A DNA stretch of 64,000 bases from Aureimonas sp. AU12 (GTDB taxonomy: Bacteria; Pseudomonadota; Alphaproteobacteria; Rhizobiales; Rhizobiaceae), in NCBI RefSeq assembly GCF_001463705.1, contig NZ_BBWH01000004.1:62001-126000 (forward strand). Reading direction: 5' to 3'. Positions 1 through 9,389 of the stretch are shown here, piece after piece. The first letter of the stretch is position 1; the number at the start of each line of letters is the position of its first letter. The notes beneath the pieces are model-generated. The model searched no databases. It had not been told where the DNA came from and saw only the letters and a list, made by a program, of their open reading frames with translations. A program made the position numbers and the translations under genes.

Positions 1-1093
1 CTTCGTCAATCCGCCCTCCGTCCACGCCTCGACCGTGCTTTTCCCCGACACGGCGACGATGCGGCGCCGGGACCAGAAGTACATCTACGGATTGCGCGGC
101 ACGCCGACGACCGACGCGCTTGAACGGGCGCTCGACGATCTCGAAGGTTCGCACGGCACGATCCTCGTTCCCTCCGGCCTCGCCGCCATCAGCTTCCCGC
201 TTCTCGCCTTCCTCGGCAGCGGCGACCACTGCCTCGTTGTCGACAGCGTCTACGGTCCGACGCGGCTCTTCTGCGACACCCTGCTGACGCGCATGGGCAT
301 CGAGACCGAGTATTTCGATCCCGCCGTCGGCGCCGGGCTAAAGGACCTGATGCGGGCGAACACGCGCGTGGTGTTCCTCGAGGCGCCGGGCTCCAACACG
401 TTCGAGATGCTCGACGTCGCCGAGATGGCGGGCATCGCCCGGGCCGGCGGCGCGGTGTCGATGATCGACAACACCTGGGCGACCCCCCTGTTCTTCCGCC
501 CGCTCGATCACGGCGTCGACCTCTCGATCCACGCCCTGACCAAGTATCCCGGTGGCCACTCCGACGTCATGATGGGCAGCGTCTCGGCCAACCGCGAGAC
601 CTTCGATCGACTGCGGGATGCGCAGATGCAGATCGGCGTCAACGTGTCGCCCGACGACACCTATCTCGTGCTGCGCGGCCTCAAGACGATGGCGCTGCGG
701 CTGAAGGCACACGAAGCGGCGGCGCTTGAACTGGCGCAGTGGATGGAGACACGGTCGGAGGTTGCGCGCGTGCTGCACCCGGCCCTCCCCTCGTTCCCGG
801 GACACGATCTCTGGAAGCGGCAGTTCACCGGCGCCAGCGGTCTGTTCTCGATCGTGCTCGACGGCGGCGGCCCACGCGCCGCGGCGGCCTTCCTCGACGC
901 GCTGCGCATCTTTGGCCTCGGCTATTCGTGGGGCGGATTCGAAAGCCTGGCGCTCGAGGTCGGGCTGTCCGACCGCGTCGTCGCCAAGGCCCCGCTCGAG
1001 GGGCCGGTGATCCGGCTGCAGATCGGGCTAGAGGACGTCGCCGACCTCCGCGCCGATCTGGAAGGCGGCTTCGCCGCGCTGGCAGCGCTGTAA
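1..1093 (+). CDS. metC: Cystathionine beta-lyase (5' truncated by window edge)
   Basis: PLP-dependent enzyme that cleaves cystathionine to homocysteine, pyruvate and ammonia in methionine synthesis. The reading frame is open from base 2, where it encodes FVNPPSVHAST, a typical MetC N-terminal stretch, so the true start lies upstream of the window; the internal GTG at 35 is not the start. The Cys/Met-metabolism PLP fold is clear: SVYGPTR near 245-265, the DNTWATP segment near 468-488, and the Schiff-base lysine in ALTKYPGGHSD encoded at 542-544. The C-terminal SWGGFESL block is also present. Cystathionine gamma-synthase is the main alternative within the same fold, but the SVYGPTR and GGFESL segments favour beta-lyase. 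The next gene is convergent. Confidence 0.93.
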   Translation, partial: FVNPPSVHASTVLFPDTATMRRRDQKYIYGLRGTPTTDALERALDDLEGSHGTILVPSGLAAISFPLLAFLGSGDHCLVVDSVYGPTRLFCDTLLTRMGIETEYFDPAVGAGLKDLMRANTRVVFLEAPGSNTFEMLDVAEMAGIARAGGAVSMIDNTWATPLFFRPLDHGVDLSIHALTKYPGGHSDVMMGSVSANRETFDRLRDAQMQIGVNVSPDDTYLVLRGLKTMALRLKAHEAAALELAQWMETRSEVARVLHPALPSFPGHDLWKRQFTGASGLFSIVLDGGGPRAAAAFLDALRIFGLGYSWGGFESLALEVGLSDRVVAKAPLEGPVIRLQIGLEDVADLRADLEGGFAALAAL

Positions 1094-1126
1094 GCTCGGC
1101 CTGCGGTCTTGGCGCCGATGCGATGG

Positions 1127-1160
1127 GCCTATGGCTTCGAGGATGTCCGGAGCCATAGGC
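1127..1160. terminator. Hairpin downstream of metC
   Basis: A perfect 10-bp inverted repeat, GCCTATGGCT (1127-1136) and AGCCATAGGC (1151-1160), with a 14-nt loop, starts 33 bases after the metC stop codon. There is no T tract, so it may be a Rho-dependent end, an mRNA-stabilising stem or a protein-binding palindrome. It lies in the 298-bp gap between two convergent genes. Confidence 0.45.
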
Positions 1161-1319
1161 GATCGACGCCGGAAGATGCGCGCCGCGGCTGAGACCCAGC
1201 TTGATCAGACGGGCCAGTCAATCGTCGGCCTGCGGGCCAGTGGGGCGGCGGCCGCACCTCGGGGGAACGCAAGGCGGCGGGACGAACCCGGTCTCTGTCC
1301 GTCAGTGTCCGTCCGACCC

Positions 1320-1347
1320 GGGGGCATGCCTCACTGCGCATGCCCCC
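1320..1347. terminator. GC-rich hairpin between convergent metC and dsbA-like gene
   Basis: A perfect 10-bp stem, GGGGGCATGC (1320-1329) and GCATGCCCCC (1338-1347), with an 8-nt loop, lies 44 bases beyond the stop of the minus-strand DsbA-like gene. The stem is symmetrical, so it could end transcription from either side; no T tract follows on either strand. The rest of the gap (1094-1391) holds no convincing ORF or RNA gene. Confidence 0.5.
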
Positions 1348-1391
1348 TGGACGGATCCTGGGACCGAAGGCGATCCTTGGGCGCCAAGCGC

Positions 1392-2153
1392 TTAGAGGTG
1401 CTTTTCGATGATCGCGGCCATCTGGTCGGCCGAAAGGGCGCCGGCATACTTCTCGCCGTTGACGAAGAAGGTCGGCGTCGCGCTGACGCCGAAATCCTTC
1501 TGGCCGGCTTCCTGCACGGCGACGACCTTGCTCTGCAGATCGGTGTCCTTGAGGCAGGTGGTGAACTGGTCCTGCGACATGCCGGCCAGTTGCGCGATCT
1601 TCAGCAACGCCACCGAGGCGTTTTCGGCGGCAGCCCATTCTGCCTGCTGGTCGAAGAGCACGTCGACCATCGCGGTCCGCTTGTCCTCGCCCGAGCAGCG
1701 CGCCAGCATGAAGGCGGCGAGCGCGCGCGGATCGAACGGGAACTCGCGCAGGATCAGCTTGGCCTTGCCGGTGTCGAGATAGTCCTGCTTGAGCGCGGGA
1801 TAGGACTCGGAGTGGAAGTCGCGGCAATGCGAGCAGGTCATCGAGGCGTACTCGACGATCGTGACCGGCGCGTCCGCCTTGCCGACGATGATGTCCGGCA
1901 GGGCCTGCGGCGCCATCAGCTTGGCGACGTCTACGGTGCCCTCCGGGGACGGCGCGGTTGCGGCGGCAGGGTTCGTGGCAGGCGCGCTCGCTGCGGGTGT
2001 CCCGGTCGCGGTCTGTGCGCCGGCCTGCGAGCCCATGGCGAGGACGAGGCCGGCCGCGCCGGCCAGCATCAGGCGGCGCCACGATGCGCCGGAACGGGGG
2101 GCGGATGCGGTCGGGATCACGGACATGGAGGCGACGGCCTTTCGAGTTGGCAT
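1392..2153 (-). CDS. DsbA-family periplasmic thiol-disulfide oxidoreductase
   Basis: Thioredoxin-fold protein that probably oxidises or isomerises disulfides in exported proteins. A signal peptide (hydrophobic core about residues 28-45, cleavage near AGAQ) is followed by an Ala/Pro-rich linker and then a DsbA/Com1-like domain. The active site is Cys107-Ser-His-Cys110 in YASMTCSHC, and TPTFFVNG near residue 228 is the usual cis-Pro loop region. At 253 residues it is normal for the rhizobial DSBA-thioredoxin family that sits next to dciA. An internal ATG nine codons on (2126) would give a shorter signal peptide and is an equally possible start. It follows dciA on the same strand after 153 bp and probably has its own promoter there. 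Confidence 0.9.
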   Translation of the reverse strand: MPTRKAVASMSVIPTASAPRSGASWRRLMLAGAAGLVLAMGSQAGAQTATGTPAASAPATNPAAATAPSPEGTVDVAKLMAPQALPDIIVGKADAPVTIVEYASMTCSHCRDFHSESYPALKQDYLDTGKAKLILREFPFDPRALAAFMLARCSGEDKRTAMVDVLFDQQAEWAAAENASVALLKIAQLAGMSQDQFTTCLKDTDLQSKVVAVQEAGQKDFGVSATPTFFVNGEKYAGALSADQMAAIIEKHL

Positions 2154-2306
2154 CGGGCGGCGAGTAGACGACGAGGGAGAATCGAGCCACCGGCCGGAAG
2201 CATGACCCGGCCGGCCGAGCGACCTAGCGCAAGGAATGTGGCAAAACCAACGGAAACCGCTTCGGCGTTCCGCAATTTGCGGTGACCGCAGGGACTGGTG
2301 CCGTGC

Positions 2307-2855
2307 TCAGTCCTCGGGCTGGCCGGGGCGTGCCGCATTGCGGCCGATGATGCTTTCGCCGAACCGCTCGAGCGCCGCCTTCAGCCGAGGGCTCTCGATC
2401 CGGGCGGTCGCCTCGGCGATTTCGGCGCGGTTTCCCGCCGTCAATGGCCGGATCGGCACCTTGCGGTTCGGCCGCTCGATGCGGACAGGACGCTGCACGA
2501 TCTTTAGCTTCGACACGGCGGGATAGCCGAAGAAGGCGTTCACCCGGGCGATCAGTTCGCGCGACTCGTGCTGAAGGCGCAGCACATACGCGCCCTCGCA
2601 GGCCACCACGAGCGTCGCGGGCTCGAACGAGCCGTCATCGGCGCCGCTGCCCTTCGACCAGTGCAACTTCTCGGGCCGGCATCCCTCCTGCAGGCGAAGC
2701 CCCGCGATCTCCGGCCAGGCCCCCAGGAGCCCGGCCGTCATGCCGGCCTTGCGGGCGACGATGGGATCGACGAGCGCGGAGACCAGATCGGCCAGGGGAC
2801 GCGCACCGCGCGGTGCCCGCCAGTCGTCCTTACCGCGTCCGGTCCGGTTGTTCAT
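2307..2855 (-). CDS. dciA: DciA-family (DUF721) helicase-loading protein
   Basis: DUF721 protein of 182 residues. Members of this family (DciA) recruit or operate the replicative helicase DnaB in bacteria that lack DnaC. The KH-like DUF721 core runs roughly from residue 20 to 110 (LADLVSALVDPIVARKAG, then LVVACEGAYVLRLQHESRELIARVN), followed by a basic and acidic tail. The ATG at 2855 was chosen because it forms an ATGA overlap with the stop of the upstream O-antigen-ligase-like gene, and the family normally starts close to this point. A longer open frame reaches 3599 but only shadows the upstream gene. Placement before a DsbA-like gene is normal for rhizobia; the two upstream glycan genes are not. 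Confidence 0.88.
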   Translation of the reverse strand: MNNRTGRGKDDWRAPRGARPLADLVSALVDPIVARKAGMTAGLLGAWPEIAGLRLQEGCRPEKLHWSKGSGADDGSFEPATLVVACEGAYVLRLQHESRELIARVNAFFGYPAVSKLKIVQRPVRIERPNRKVPIRPLTAGNRAEIAEATARIESPRLKAALERFGESIIGRNAARPGQPED

Positions 2856-4102
2856 CGCCGCTGGCCCTCTCGTGCCGTGTCGAGCCTCGCGCGATCGGCG
2901 AGCTCGACCCGACGCAGCGAGGTCAGGAGCGTCGCCATCGTGCCGAAGACGGCGATCAGCGTCCACTCGTTGAGAAGGACGCCATGAAAGCTGCCGAACA
3001 GGAAGAGGAAAGCGACGAGGACCACCGAGGTCTCGCGCAGCAACGGGGTCCGCGTCGAGGCGAAGACCGTGCGCAGGAACGTCGCGAAGACGGCGAAGAG
3101 CAGGGCGAGACCGATGAGCCCGCTCGACAGCGCCTCGTCGAAGACGAGATTGTGCAGGTGCTGATAGTAGGTGACCATGTAGGCGTTGGCGCCGGCCTTC
3201 TCGCCCACCCGCTCCATTCGCACCGTGCCGCCGACGCCGAGCAGCGGGTGTTCGGCCAGAACCTGTGCCGCCGAGCGCCACATGACAAGGCGCACGTCCG
3301 CCGATCCCTGCACCTTGCCGGTCGCCTCGAAGGCCTGGATCTCGGCGACGCCGCTTTCGAAACGCGCGCCGATCATCGTCGCCGCGGGATAGGCACCGAC
3401 GATCAGCACGAGTGCGATCACGCCGAGGATCACCCGCGAACGGCGCGGATTGCCGGCGGCGGAGCGGCGGGCCGCCAGCCGATAGAGATCGAAGGCACCG
3501 GTCATCAACATGAGAACGAGAGCCGCCCTCGTGCCGCTGAGCACGATGGGCACGCTCGCCAGATAGGTCCAGATCCGGCTGTTCGGCAGCCAGCGCCAAG
3601 GCCGCGCCGCCGGAAAGCGGGCGGCGATGCCGACGACGCCGGCGACGAAGGCGAAGATCGCCTCGTTCGCGCCGAGCCCGACGCGTCCGCCGATCATGGC
3701 GTACTGAACGGGCGTGGCGACCAGAAGCGCGAGCAACCCGACCCGCGCGCCGTTCGCCAGCGCGTCGAGCGGTCGCGGAACGAGGCAGAGGCCGAGGGGC
3801 ACGAACACTACCGCCAGCTCCACTGCGGCATAGGAGAGGACGCGATTGCCGGAGACAGGCTCGCCGCGCAGGAGGCTGAGAGCGATCTGCCAGATTGCCC
3901 AGGCCGCCAGCACGGCGGAGAAGGCCGGCGGCAACTGGCGCAGCGTTCGGTGGCGGATGGCAGCCAGATACAGGCCACAGACCGCGAAGAGGAGAAACGC
4001 GACCTTGCCGGTGCCCAGCATCAGCGCCAGCGTCGCCATGCCGCCACCGAGAATCCAGGGATCGATCCGCCGACGCAGAAGGAAGACGCGGCGCATCGTC
4101 AT
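2852..4102 (-). CDS. O-antigen ligase / Wzy-like polytopic membrane protein
   Basis: Inner-membrane protein of 416 residues with about ten hydrophobic segments and one larger hydrophilic loop. The Wzy_C (O-antigen ligase or polymerase) signature is the region around residues 270-335, containing VMWRSAAQVLAEHPLLGVG and the YYQHLHNLVFDEALSSGLIG stretch, where a conserved His sits at the membrane-loop border. Such proteins attach O-antigen to lipid A-core or polymerise polysaccharide repeats in the periplasm; sequence alone does not separate WaaL from Wzy. It overlaps dciA by 4 bp at its 3' end and the GT25 gene by 4 bp at its 5' end, so the three genes are probably translated as a coupled unit. 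Confidence 0.87.
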   Translation of the reverse strand: MTMRRVFLLRRRIDPWILGGGMATLALMLGTGKVAFLLFAVCGLYLAAIRHRTLRQLPPAFSAVLAAWAIWQIALSLLRGEPVSGNRVLSYAAVELAVVFVPLGLCLVPRPLDALANGARVGLLALLVATPVQYAMIGGRVGLGANEAIFAFVAGVVGIAARFPAARPWRWLPNSRIWTYLASVPIVLSGTRAALVLMLMTGAFDLYRLAARRSAAGNPRRSRVILGVIALVLIVGAYPAATMIGARFESGVAEIQAFEATGKVQGSADVRLVMWRSAAQVLAEHPLLGVGGTVRMERVGEKAGANAYMVTYYQHLHNLVFDEALSSGLIGLALLFAVFATFLRTVFASTRTPLLRETSVVLVAFLFLFGSFHGVLLNEWTLIAVFGTMATLLTSLRRVELADRARLDTAREGQRR

Positions 4103-4857
4103 TGGTTCTTGTTCCCCGGGCGAACGGTAGCCGCGAAGACGGCGCGGCGCACGAGATCGGTCGTGCGGAAGCCGAGCGTGGGCAGTCGCTGCCAGGGCTT
4201 CAGCTTCATCGAGGCATAACGACGACCCGCCTGCGTCAGGCTGCTTTTCGAGTGCGCGCCGAAGCCGACGAGATCGGGCCAGACGTCGCGCGTGCGCAGG
4301 CCCATCGACCAGCCGCGCTCCAGCGCCACGTCGAAGGGCAGACGCATCGGCGTCAACGCGTCGGCAAGCCTGGCGGCGGCGGAGCGGCGCACGATATAGG
4401 CGGCGGCGCTGCCGGTCGGGCCGAAGCGCGAGACGAAGAGGCCCCGCCCCTCCGGCAGCCGACGCAGGAGGCGGCGAGAGGCCTTCCGGTGATGGGCGAA
4501 GCGCACGACGTCCCAGTCGTCGCGGTCACAGAGCGCTTCGAACACGGGCGCGAGTTCGGCGCGCGGATGCACGTCGTCCTCGAACACGACGCCGGCGTCG
4601 GCCGCCCCTGCGGCAATCGCTCGCAGCGCGGCGAGATGACTGGCATAGCAGCCATATTCGCCGTCCATCGGGTGCTTTCCGTGCTGGCGCAGGAAGCCGG
4701 CGCGGTCGAGCAGCGTGCGATCGGCCTCGGCCACGCTCTTTCCATCCACGGCGGGGATCCGTATCAGATCGATCCCGAGCGCGGCGGCATCGGCGCGGAT
4801 CGATGCGAGGCGCTCCGGGGACCGATCGAGGTTGATGACGAAGAAATCGATCTTCAA
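4099..4857 (-). CDS. Glycosyltransferase family 25 (LPS/polysaccharide)
   Basis: Cytoplasmic GT25 glycosyltransferase of 252 residues, likely adding a sugar to LPS core or another surface glycan. It begins FFVINLDRSPERL, the family's hallmark N-terminus. A metal- and nucleotide-sugar-binding acidic motif EDD is at residues 93-95 (VFEDDVHP), after the conserved GCYASHLAALR stretch. The start at 4857 is fixed by the FFVINLDR block immediately after it. The 3' end overlaps the O-antigen-ligase-like gene by ATGA, linking both to one pathway. Its first 23 bp also overlap the 5' end of divergent mutY, so the promoter of each gene must lie inside the other. Donor and acceptor sugars cannot be told from sequence. 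Confidence 0.9.
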   Translation of the reverse strand: MKIDFFVINLDRSPERLASIRADAAALGIDLIRIPAVDGKSVAEADRTLLDRAGFLRQHGKHPMDGEYGCYASHLAALRAIAAGAADAGVVFEDDVHPRAELAPVFEALCDRDDWDVVRFAHHRKASRRLLRRLPEGRGLFVSRFGPTGSAAAYIVRRSAAARLADALTPMRLPFDVALERGWSMGLRTRDVWPDLVGFGAHSKSSLTQAGRRYASMKLKPWQRLPTLGFRTTDLVRRAVFAATVRPGNKNQ

Positions 4858-6046
4858 GACTGAGCCCCAGGCGGCGGACGGGACGGCCCGCGGGTCGGGC
4901 TCGGATGGACTCCGGGCCGCGCGAAGTCAAGCAAGCACGAGCCCGTCCGATGCGGCCGACAGCGTCGCGCCGCGACTTCTCGCCTGGTACGACCGGCACG
5001 CGCGCACCCTGCCTTGGCGCGTCGCGCCGGCCGATCGTGCACGGGGCGTGCGGCCCGATCCCTACCGCGTCTGGCTCTCCGAGGTGATGCTGCAGCAGAC
5101 GACCGTCGCGGCGGTCAAAGCCTATTTCGCCGTCTTCACGACCCGCTGGCCGAGCGTTCAGGATCTCGCCGGCGCGCCCGACGAGGCGGTGATGGGCGCC
5201 TGGGCGGGGCTCGGCTACTACGCCCGCGCGCGCAATCTTCTGGCCTGCGCCCGCACCGTGACCCTCGATCACAACGGCCGTTTCCCCGAGACGGCGGCGG
5301 CGCTTCGCCAGCTGCCGGGCGTCGGCGACTACACTTCGGCCGCCGTCGCCGCGATCGCCTTTGACGAGCCGGCCGCGGTGGTGGACGGCAATATCGAGCG
5401 CGTGACGACGCGCCTCCACGCCATCGAGATGCCGCTGCCGGCCGCGCGCAAGGCGATCCGGTCCTTCGTCGAAACCATGACGCCGCGCCTTCGTCCCGGC
5501 GACTTCGCGCAGGCGATGATGGATCTCGGCGCGACGATCTGCACGCCGCGCAAGCCGGCCTGTGTCCTCTGCCCGCTGACCGAAGGGTGCCAGGCGCGCA
5601 TCGAAGGGCGGCAGGAGAGCTTTCCGCGCAAGCTGGTGAAGAAGGCCAAGCCCACCCGCAACGGCGCCGCCTTCGTCGCGCGCCGAGCCTCCGATGGCGC
5701 CGTCTGGCTGCGCCGACGCCCCGCCACCGGCATGCTCGGCGGTATGAGCGAGCCGCCCTCGACCGACTGGACCTCGCGTCAGGACGGTGCGACCGGCGCC
5801 GCCGCCGCCCTCTTTCCGGCCTCGTGGCGAGCGGCGGGCGCCGTCCTTCACGGCTTCACCCATTTCGATCTCGTGCTCGAAGTCTGGACCGCCGAGATCA
5901 CCGATGATCCTGCGATCGACGGCTGGTGGGCGACGCCCTCCGCGCTCGAAACCGAAGCGCTGCCGACGCTGATGCGCAAGGCGATCGAGGCAGCGCTGGC
6001 CGAACCGCCCCAGATTCCCGTCACTTCAAAAGAGTTGCCGACATGA
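4835..6046 (+). CDS. mutY: A/G-specific adenine DNA glycosylase
   Basis: Base-excision repair enzyme that removes adenine mispaired with 8-oxoguanine. With the ATG at 4835 it has 404 residues. The HhH-GPD domain shows SEVMLQQTTV with catalytic Glu83, LPGVGDYTSAAV at 160-171 and catalytic Asp184 in VVDGNIERV. The 4Fe-4S ligands are Cys236, 243, 246 and 252 (C-x6-C-x2-C-x5-C). A C-terminal Nudix-like 8-oxoG recognition domain follows from about residue 270. The 4835 ATG is the only ATG, GTG or TTG between the upstream shadow region and the catalytic domain, leaving a poorly conserved N-terminal tail of about 45 residues that overlaps the divergent GT25 gene by 23 bp. It is joined to the next gene by an ATGA overlap. 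Confidence 0.95.
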   Translation: MTKKSIFKTEPQAADGTARGSGSDGLRAARSQASTSPSDAADSVAPRLLAWYDRHARTLPWRVAPADRARGVRPDPYRVWLSEVMLQQTTVAAVKAYFAVFTTRWPSVQDLAGAPDEAVMGAWAGLGYYARARNLLACARTVTLDHNGRFPETAAALRQLPGVGDYTSAAVAAIAFDEPAAVVDGNIERVTTRLHAIEMPLPAARKAIRSFVETMTPRLRPGDFAQAMMDLGATICTPRKPACVLCPLTEGCQARIEGRQESFPRKLVKKAKPTRNGAAFVARRASDGAVWLRRRPATGMLGGMSEPPSTDWTSRQDGATGAAAALFPASWRAAGAVLHGFTHFDLVLEVWTAEITDDPAIDGWWATPSALETEALPTLMRKAIEAALAEPPQIPVTSKELPT

Positions 6047-6651
6047 CCATCCGCCACGTCGTCTTCGATATCGGCCGCGTGCTGATTCACTGGGATCCCG
6101 AGATCCCCTACCGGGCGCTGATCCCCGACGATGCCGAGCGCGCGCGGTTCCTGGCCGAGGTGTGCTCTCCCGCCTGGAACCTCGAACAGGATCGCGGCCG
6201 GGCCTGGGAGGACGCGGAGGCGATGCTGGTCGCCGAGCACCCCGAAAAGGCGTCGCTGATCCGCGCCTTCCGACGCGGCTGGCGACAGATGGTGCCGCAT
6301 GCCTATGAAGGAACGGTCGCGATCTACCGCGACCTGATCGCTGCCGGGATCGATGTGACGCTGCTGACCAACTTCGCCGCCGACACGTTCGAGGAGGCGG
6401 AGGAGATGTTCGGTTTCCTCGGTGAGGCGCGCGGTGTTACGGTGTCTGGGCGCATCCGGCAGGTGAAGCCGGACGCGGCAATCTTCGCGCATCACGCCGG
6501 GCTCTTCGACCTCGATCCCGCCGCGACTTTCTTCATCGACGACAGCGCCGCCAATGTCGCGGGCGCCATCGCCGCCGGCTGGCAGGCGGTGATGTTCACC
6601 GATGCGACCACGCTTCGGAATGACCTCCGGACACGCGGCCTGCCCGTCTGA
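6043..6651 (+). CDS. HAD-superfamily hydrolase (YihX-like)
   Basis: Haloacid dehalogenase-like hydrolase of 202 residues, probably a small-molecule phosphatase. Motif I is FDIGRVLIHW with nucleophile Asp9; the second aspartate of DxD is Gly, as in YihX and related HAD-IA proteins. Motif II is LLTNF near residue 108, motif III the Lys of QVKPDAAIF, and motif IV FIDDSAAN near 165. Start at the ATGA overlap with mutY. The gene ends where the convergent ccrM stop begins, so the two stop codons abut in TGATCA. This mutY-HAD-ccrM arrangement is familiar in rhizobia. The substrate cannot be predicted. Confidence 0.87.
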   Translation: MTIRHVVFDIGRVLIHWDPEIPYRALIPDDAERARFLAEVCSPAWNLEQDRGRAWEDAEAMLVAEHPEKASLIRAFRRGWRQMVPHAYEGTVAIYRDLIAAGIDVTLLTNFAADTFEEAEEMFGFLGEARGVTVSGRIRQVKPDAAIFAHHAGLFDLDPAATFFIDDSAANVAGAIAAGWQAVMFTDATTLRNDLRTRGLPV

Positions 6652-7797
<1,146 letters not shown>

Positions 7798-7977
7798 TTA
7801 CTCGACACTCGATTTCGGGATCATGGTTACCGAACGAGCTTAACGGCGGGTAAAGGCGGCCTCGTGAAACCACCGAGAGCCGCCGATTCCCGGCCTGCGG
7901 GTGGCCATGCGCAGCGTCCCGTGCTACCCGGGCCGCCGAAGTTTACCCTTTCCGTTCAGTTCCTTCAGGAGCATCCC

Positions 7978-8661
7978 ATGGCTCTCTCGCTCATCATGTT
8001 CGATTGCGACGGCGTTCTCATCGATTCCGAGATCATCGCCGCCCGCGTCGAGTCCGAGCGCCTGACCGAGCTTGGCTACGAGATCTCCGCCGAGGAGATC
8101 GCCGAGCGCTTCGCCGGCCTGACGCTGGTACGGATGATGGAGTTGCTCCGCGAGGAGACGGGCATGAACTTCCCGGAAGACTTCGTCGAAAAGACCGACG
8201 CCGAGATCGAACGCCGCCTGTCGAGCGACGTGCAGGCGATCGCGGGCGCGGCCGAGATGCTCGACAAGCTGGATCTGCCGCGCTGCATCTGCTCGAACTC
8301 GATGGGCATGCGGCTGGAGATGTGCTTGCGCAAGGTCGGGCTATGGGACCGCTTCCGCCCCTACGTCTTCTCGGCGCTCGAGGTCGGCACCAAGCGCGGC
8401 AAGCCGGCGCCGGACGTCTATCTCTACGGAGCCGAGCAGTTCGGCGTGCCGACGCGCGAGACGGTGGTGATCGAGGATTCCGTGCATGGCGTCGCGGCCG
8501 CGGCCGCGGCCGGCTGCCGCGTCGTCGGTTTCGTGGGCGGCAAGCACACCTATCCCGGCCATGGCGATGCCCTGACCGAAGCCGGCGCGGAGACGATCAT
8601 CAAGCGCCTGTCGGAATTCCCGGCCGTAGTCGCGGCCTTCGCGGAGTGGGAAGCGGCGTAG
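7978..8661 (+). CDS. HAD-IA family phosphatase
   Basis: Phosphoglycolate phosphatase or beta-phosphoglucomutase-like HAD hydrolase of 227 residues. Motif I is MFDCDGVLIDSE with both Asp8 and Asp10 present, so the acid-base pair is intact. A helical cap (about 15-85) follows, then motif II ICSNSMGMR near residue 104, the motif III Lys in GKPAPDVYLYGA, and motif IV VIEDSVHGVAAA. The ATG at 7978 has an AGGAG-type ribosome site seven bases upstream, and the long open frame upstream of it is only a shadow of ccrM. It is divergent from ccrM with 192 bp between. The substrate is unknown; a housekeeping sugar-phosphate or phosphoglycolate phosphatase is likely. Confidence 0.9.
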   Translation: MALSLIMFDCDGVLIDSEIIAARVESERLTELGYEISAEEIAERFAGLTLVRMMELLREETGMNFPEDFVEKTDAEIERRLSSDVQAIAGAAEMLDKLDLPRCICSNSMGMRLEMCLRKVGLWDRFRPYVFSALEVGTKRGKPAPDVYLYGAEQFGVPTRETVVIEDSVHGVAAAAAAGCRVVGFVGGKHTYPGHGDALTEAGAETIIKRLSEFPAVVAAFAEWEAA

Positions 8662-8684
8662 AGCACGCCGCCCCCTCTTCCGGC

Positions 8685-9251
8685 TCAGCTCTTGGGAGCG
8701 GCGCGTCCTGCCGCCGGCGCGCCCTCGTCGAACCCCGCGAACACCGTTAGCGTGCGCCCCGCGGGCATCGGGATGCGGATGGCGCGGTCGACATAGGTGA
8801 AGTTCTTCGGGCCGCCGGCCGGGTCGGTCGAGACCTGGACCTGCCCGAGATTGGTGTAGGCGACGGCACCCGCGTTCACGATGGCGATGCGGATCGGCAG
8901 GTTGACGCTGCCCGGACGCCCGGCCGGCCCCGGCACGAGACGGCCGGCGATGCCGACCTCCATGTACAGCTCGCCGTCCTTGACGCGGCAGGACCGCGTG
9001 GTCGAGGCGATCGACGCGAGATATTGCAGGTCGTCGCCAGCGCCCTTGCGCAGAATCGCGGTGCCCTCCCGCAGGCTGACCTGCGGACAATAATCCGGCA
9101 CGACGCCTGCACTGGCCACGGCCTGCGGCGCCGGCGCGTCGGGGCCCGGAGCGGGCGCTCCGGTACCCGACGTACTGCAGGCCGAAAGGAGTGCGGCGCC
9201 CGTCAGGAGGGCTGCGACCTTCGAACTCTTGGAAACCAGAGACATATGCAT
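8685..9251 (-). CDS. Hypothetical lipoprotein
   Basis: Predicted outer- or inner-membrane lipoprotein of 188 residues with a signal peptide and lipobox LLSAC (Cys25), followed by a Gly/Ala/Pro-rich linker to about residue 50. The mature part looks like a small beta-sandwich with two more cysteines, in DYCPQVSL and TTRSCRVKD, that could form a disulfide. It keeps hydrophobic strands such as VGIAGRLVPGP and LPIRIAIVNAGAVAY. I do not recognise a named family with certainty; similar proteins are annotated only as hypothetical lipoproteins in rhizobia. The ATG at 9251 was preferred over 9245 because an AAGGGAAG stretch lies about 11 bases upstream. It is divergent from thrC. Confidence 0.75.
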   Translation of the reverse strand: MHMSLVSKSSKVAALLTGAALLSACSTSGTGAPAPGPDAPAPQAVASAGVVPDYCPQVSLREGTAILRKGAGDDLQYLASIASTTRSCRVKDGELYMEVGIAGRLVPGPAGRPGSVNLPIRIAIVNAGAVAYTNLGQVQVSTDPAGGPKNFTYVDRAIRIPMPAGRTLTVFAGFDEGAPAAGRAAPKS

Positions 9252-9389
9252 CCCGCGGTTCTTCCCTTATCATGGTGCGCCGTTCTATATCAGGCCGCCT
9301 GTCGCGTTGCGACCGCCGCCGTCGCGAAAACCGCGGGCTTTCCCGGCCGACGATGAGAAGCGGCCCGATCCGGGTCGATGGGAGTAGTC

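Noticed and set aside
7825-7845. Possible CtrA box (GGTTAC...TTAACG) upstream of ccrM
   Set aside because: The half-sites are 9 bases apart instead of 7, and one half is TTAC.
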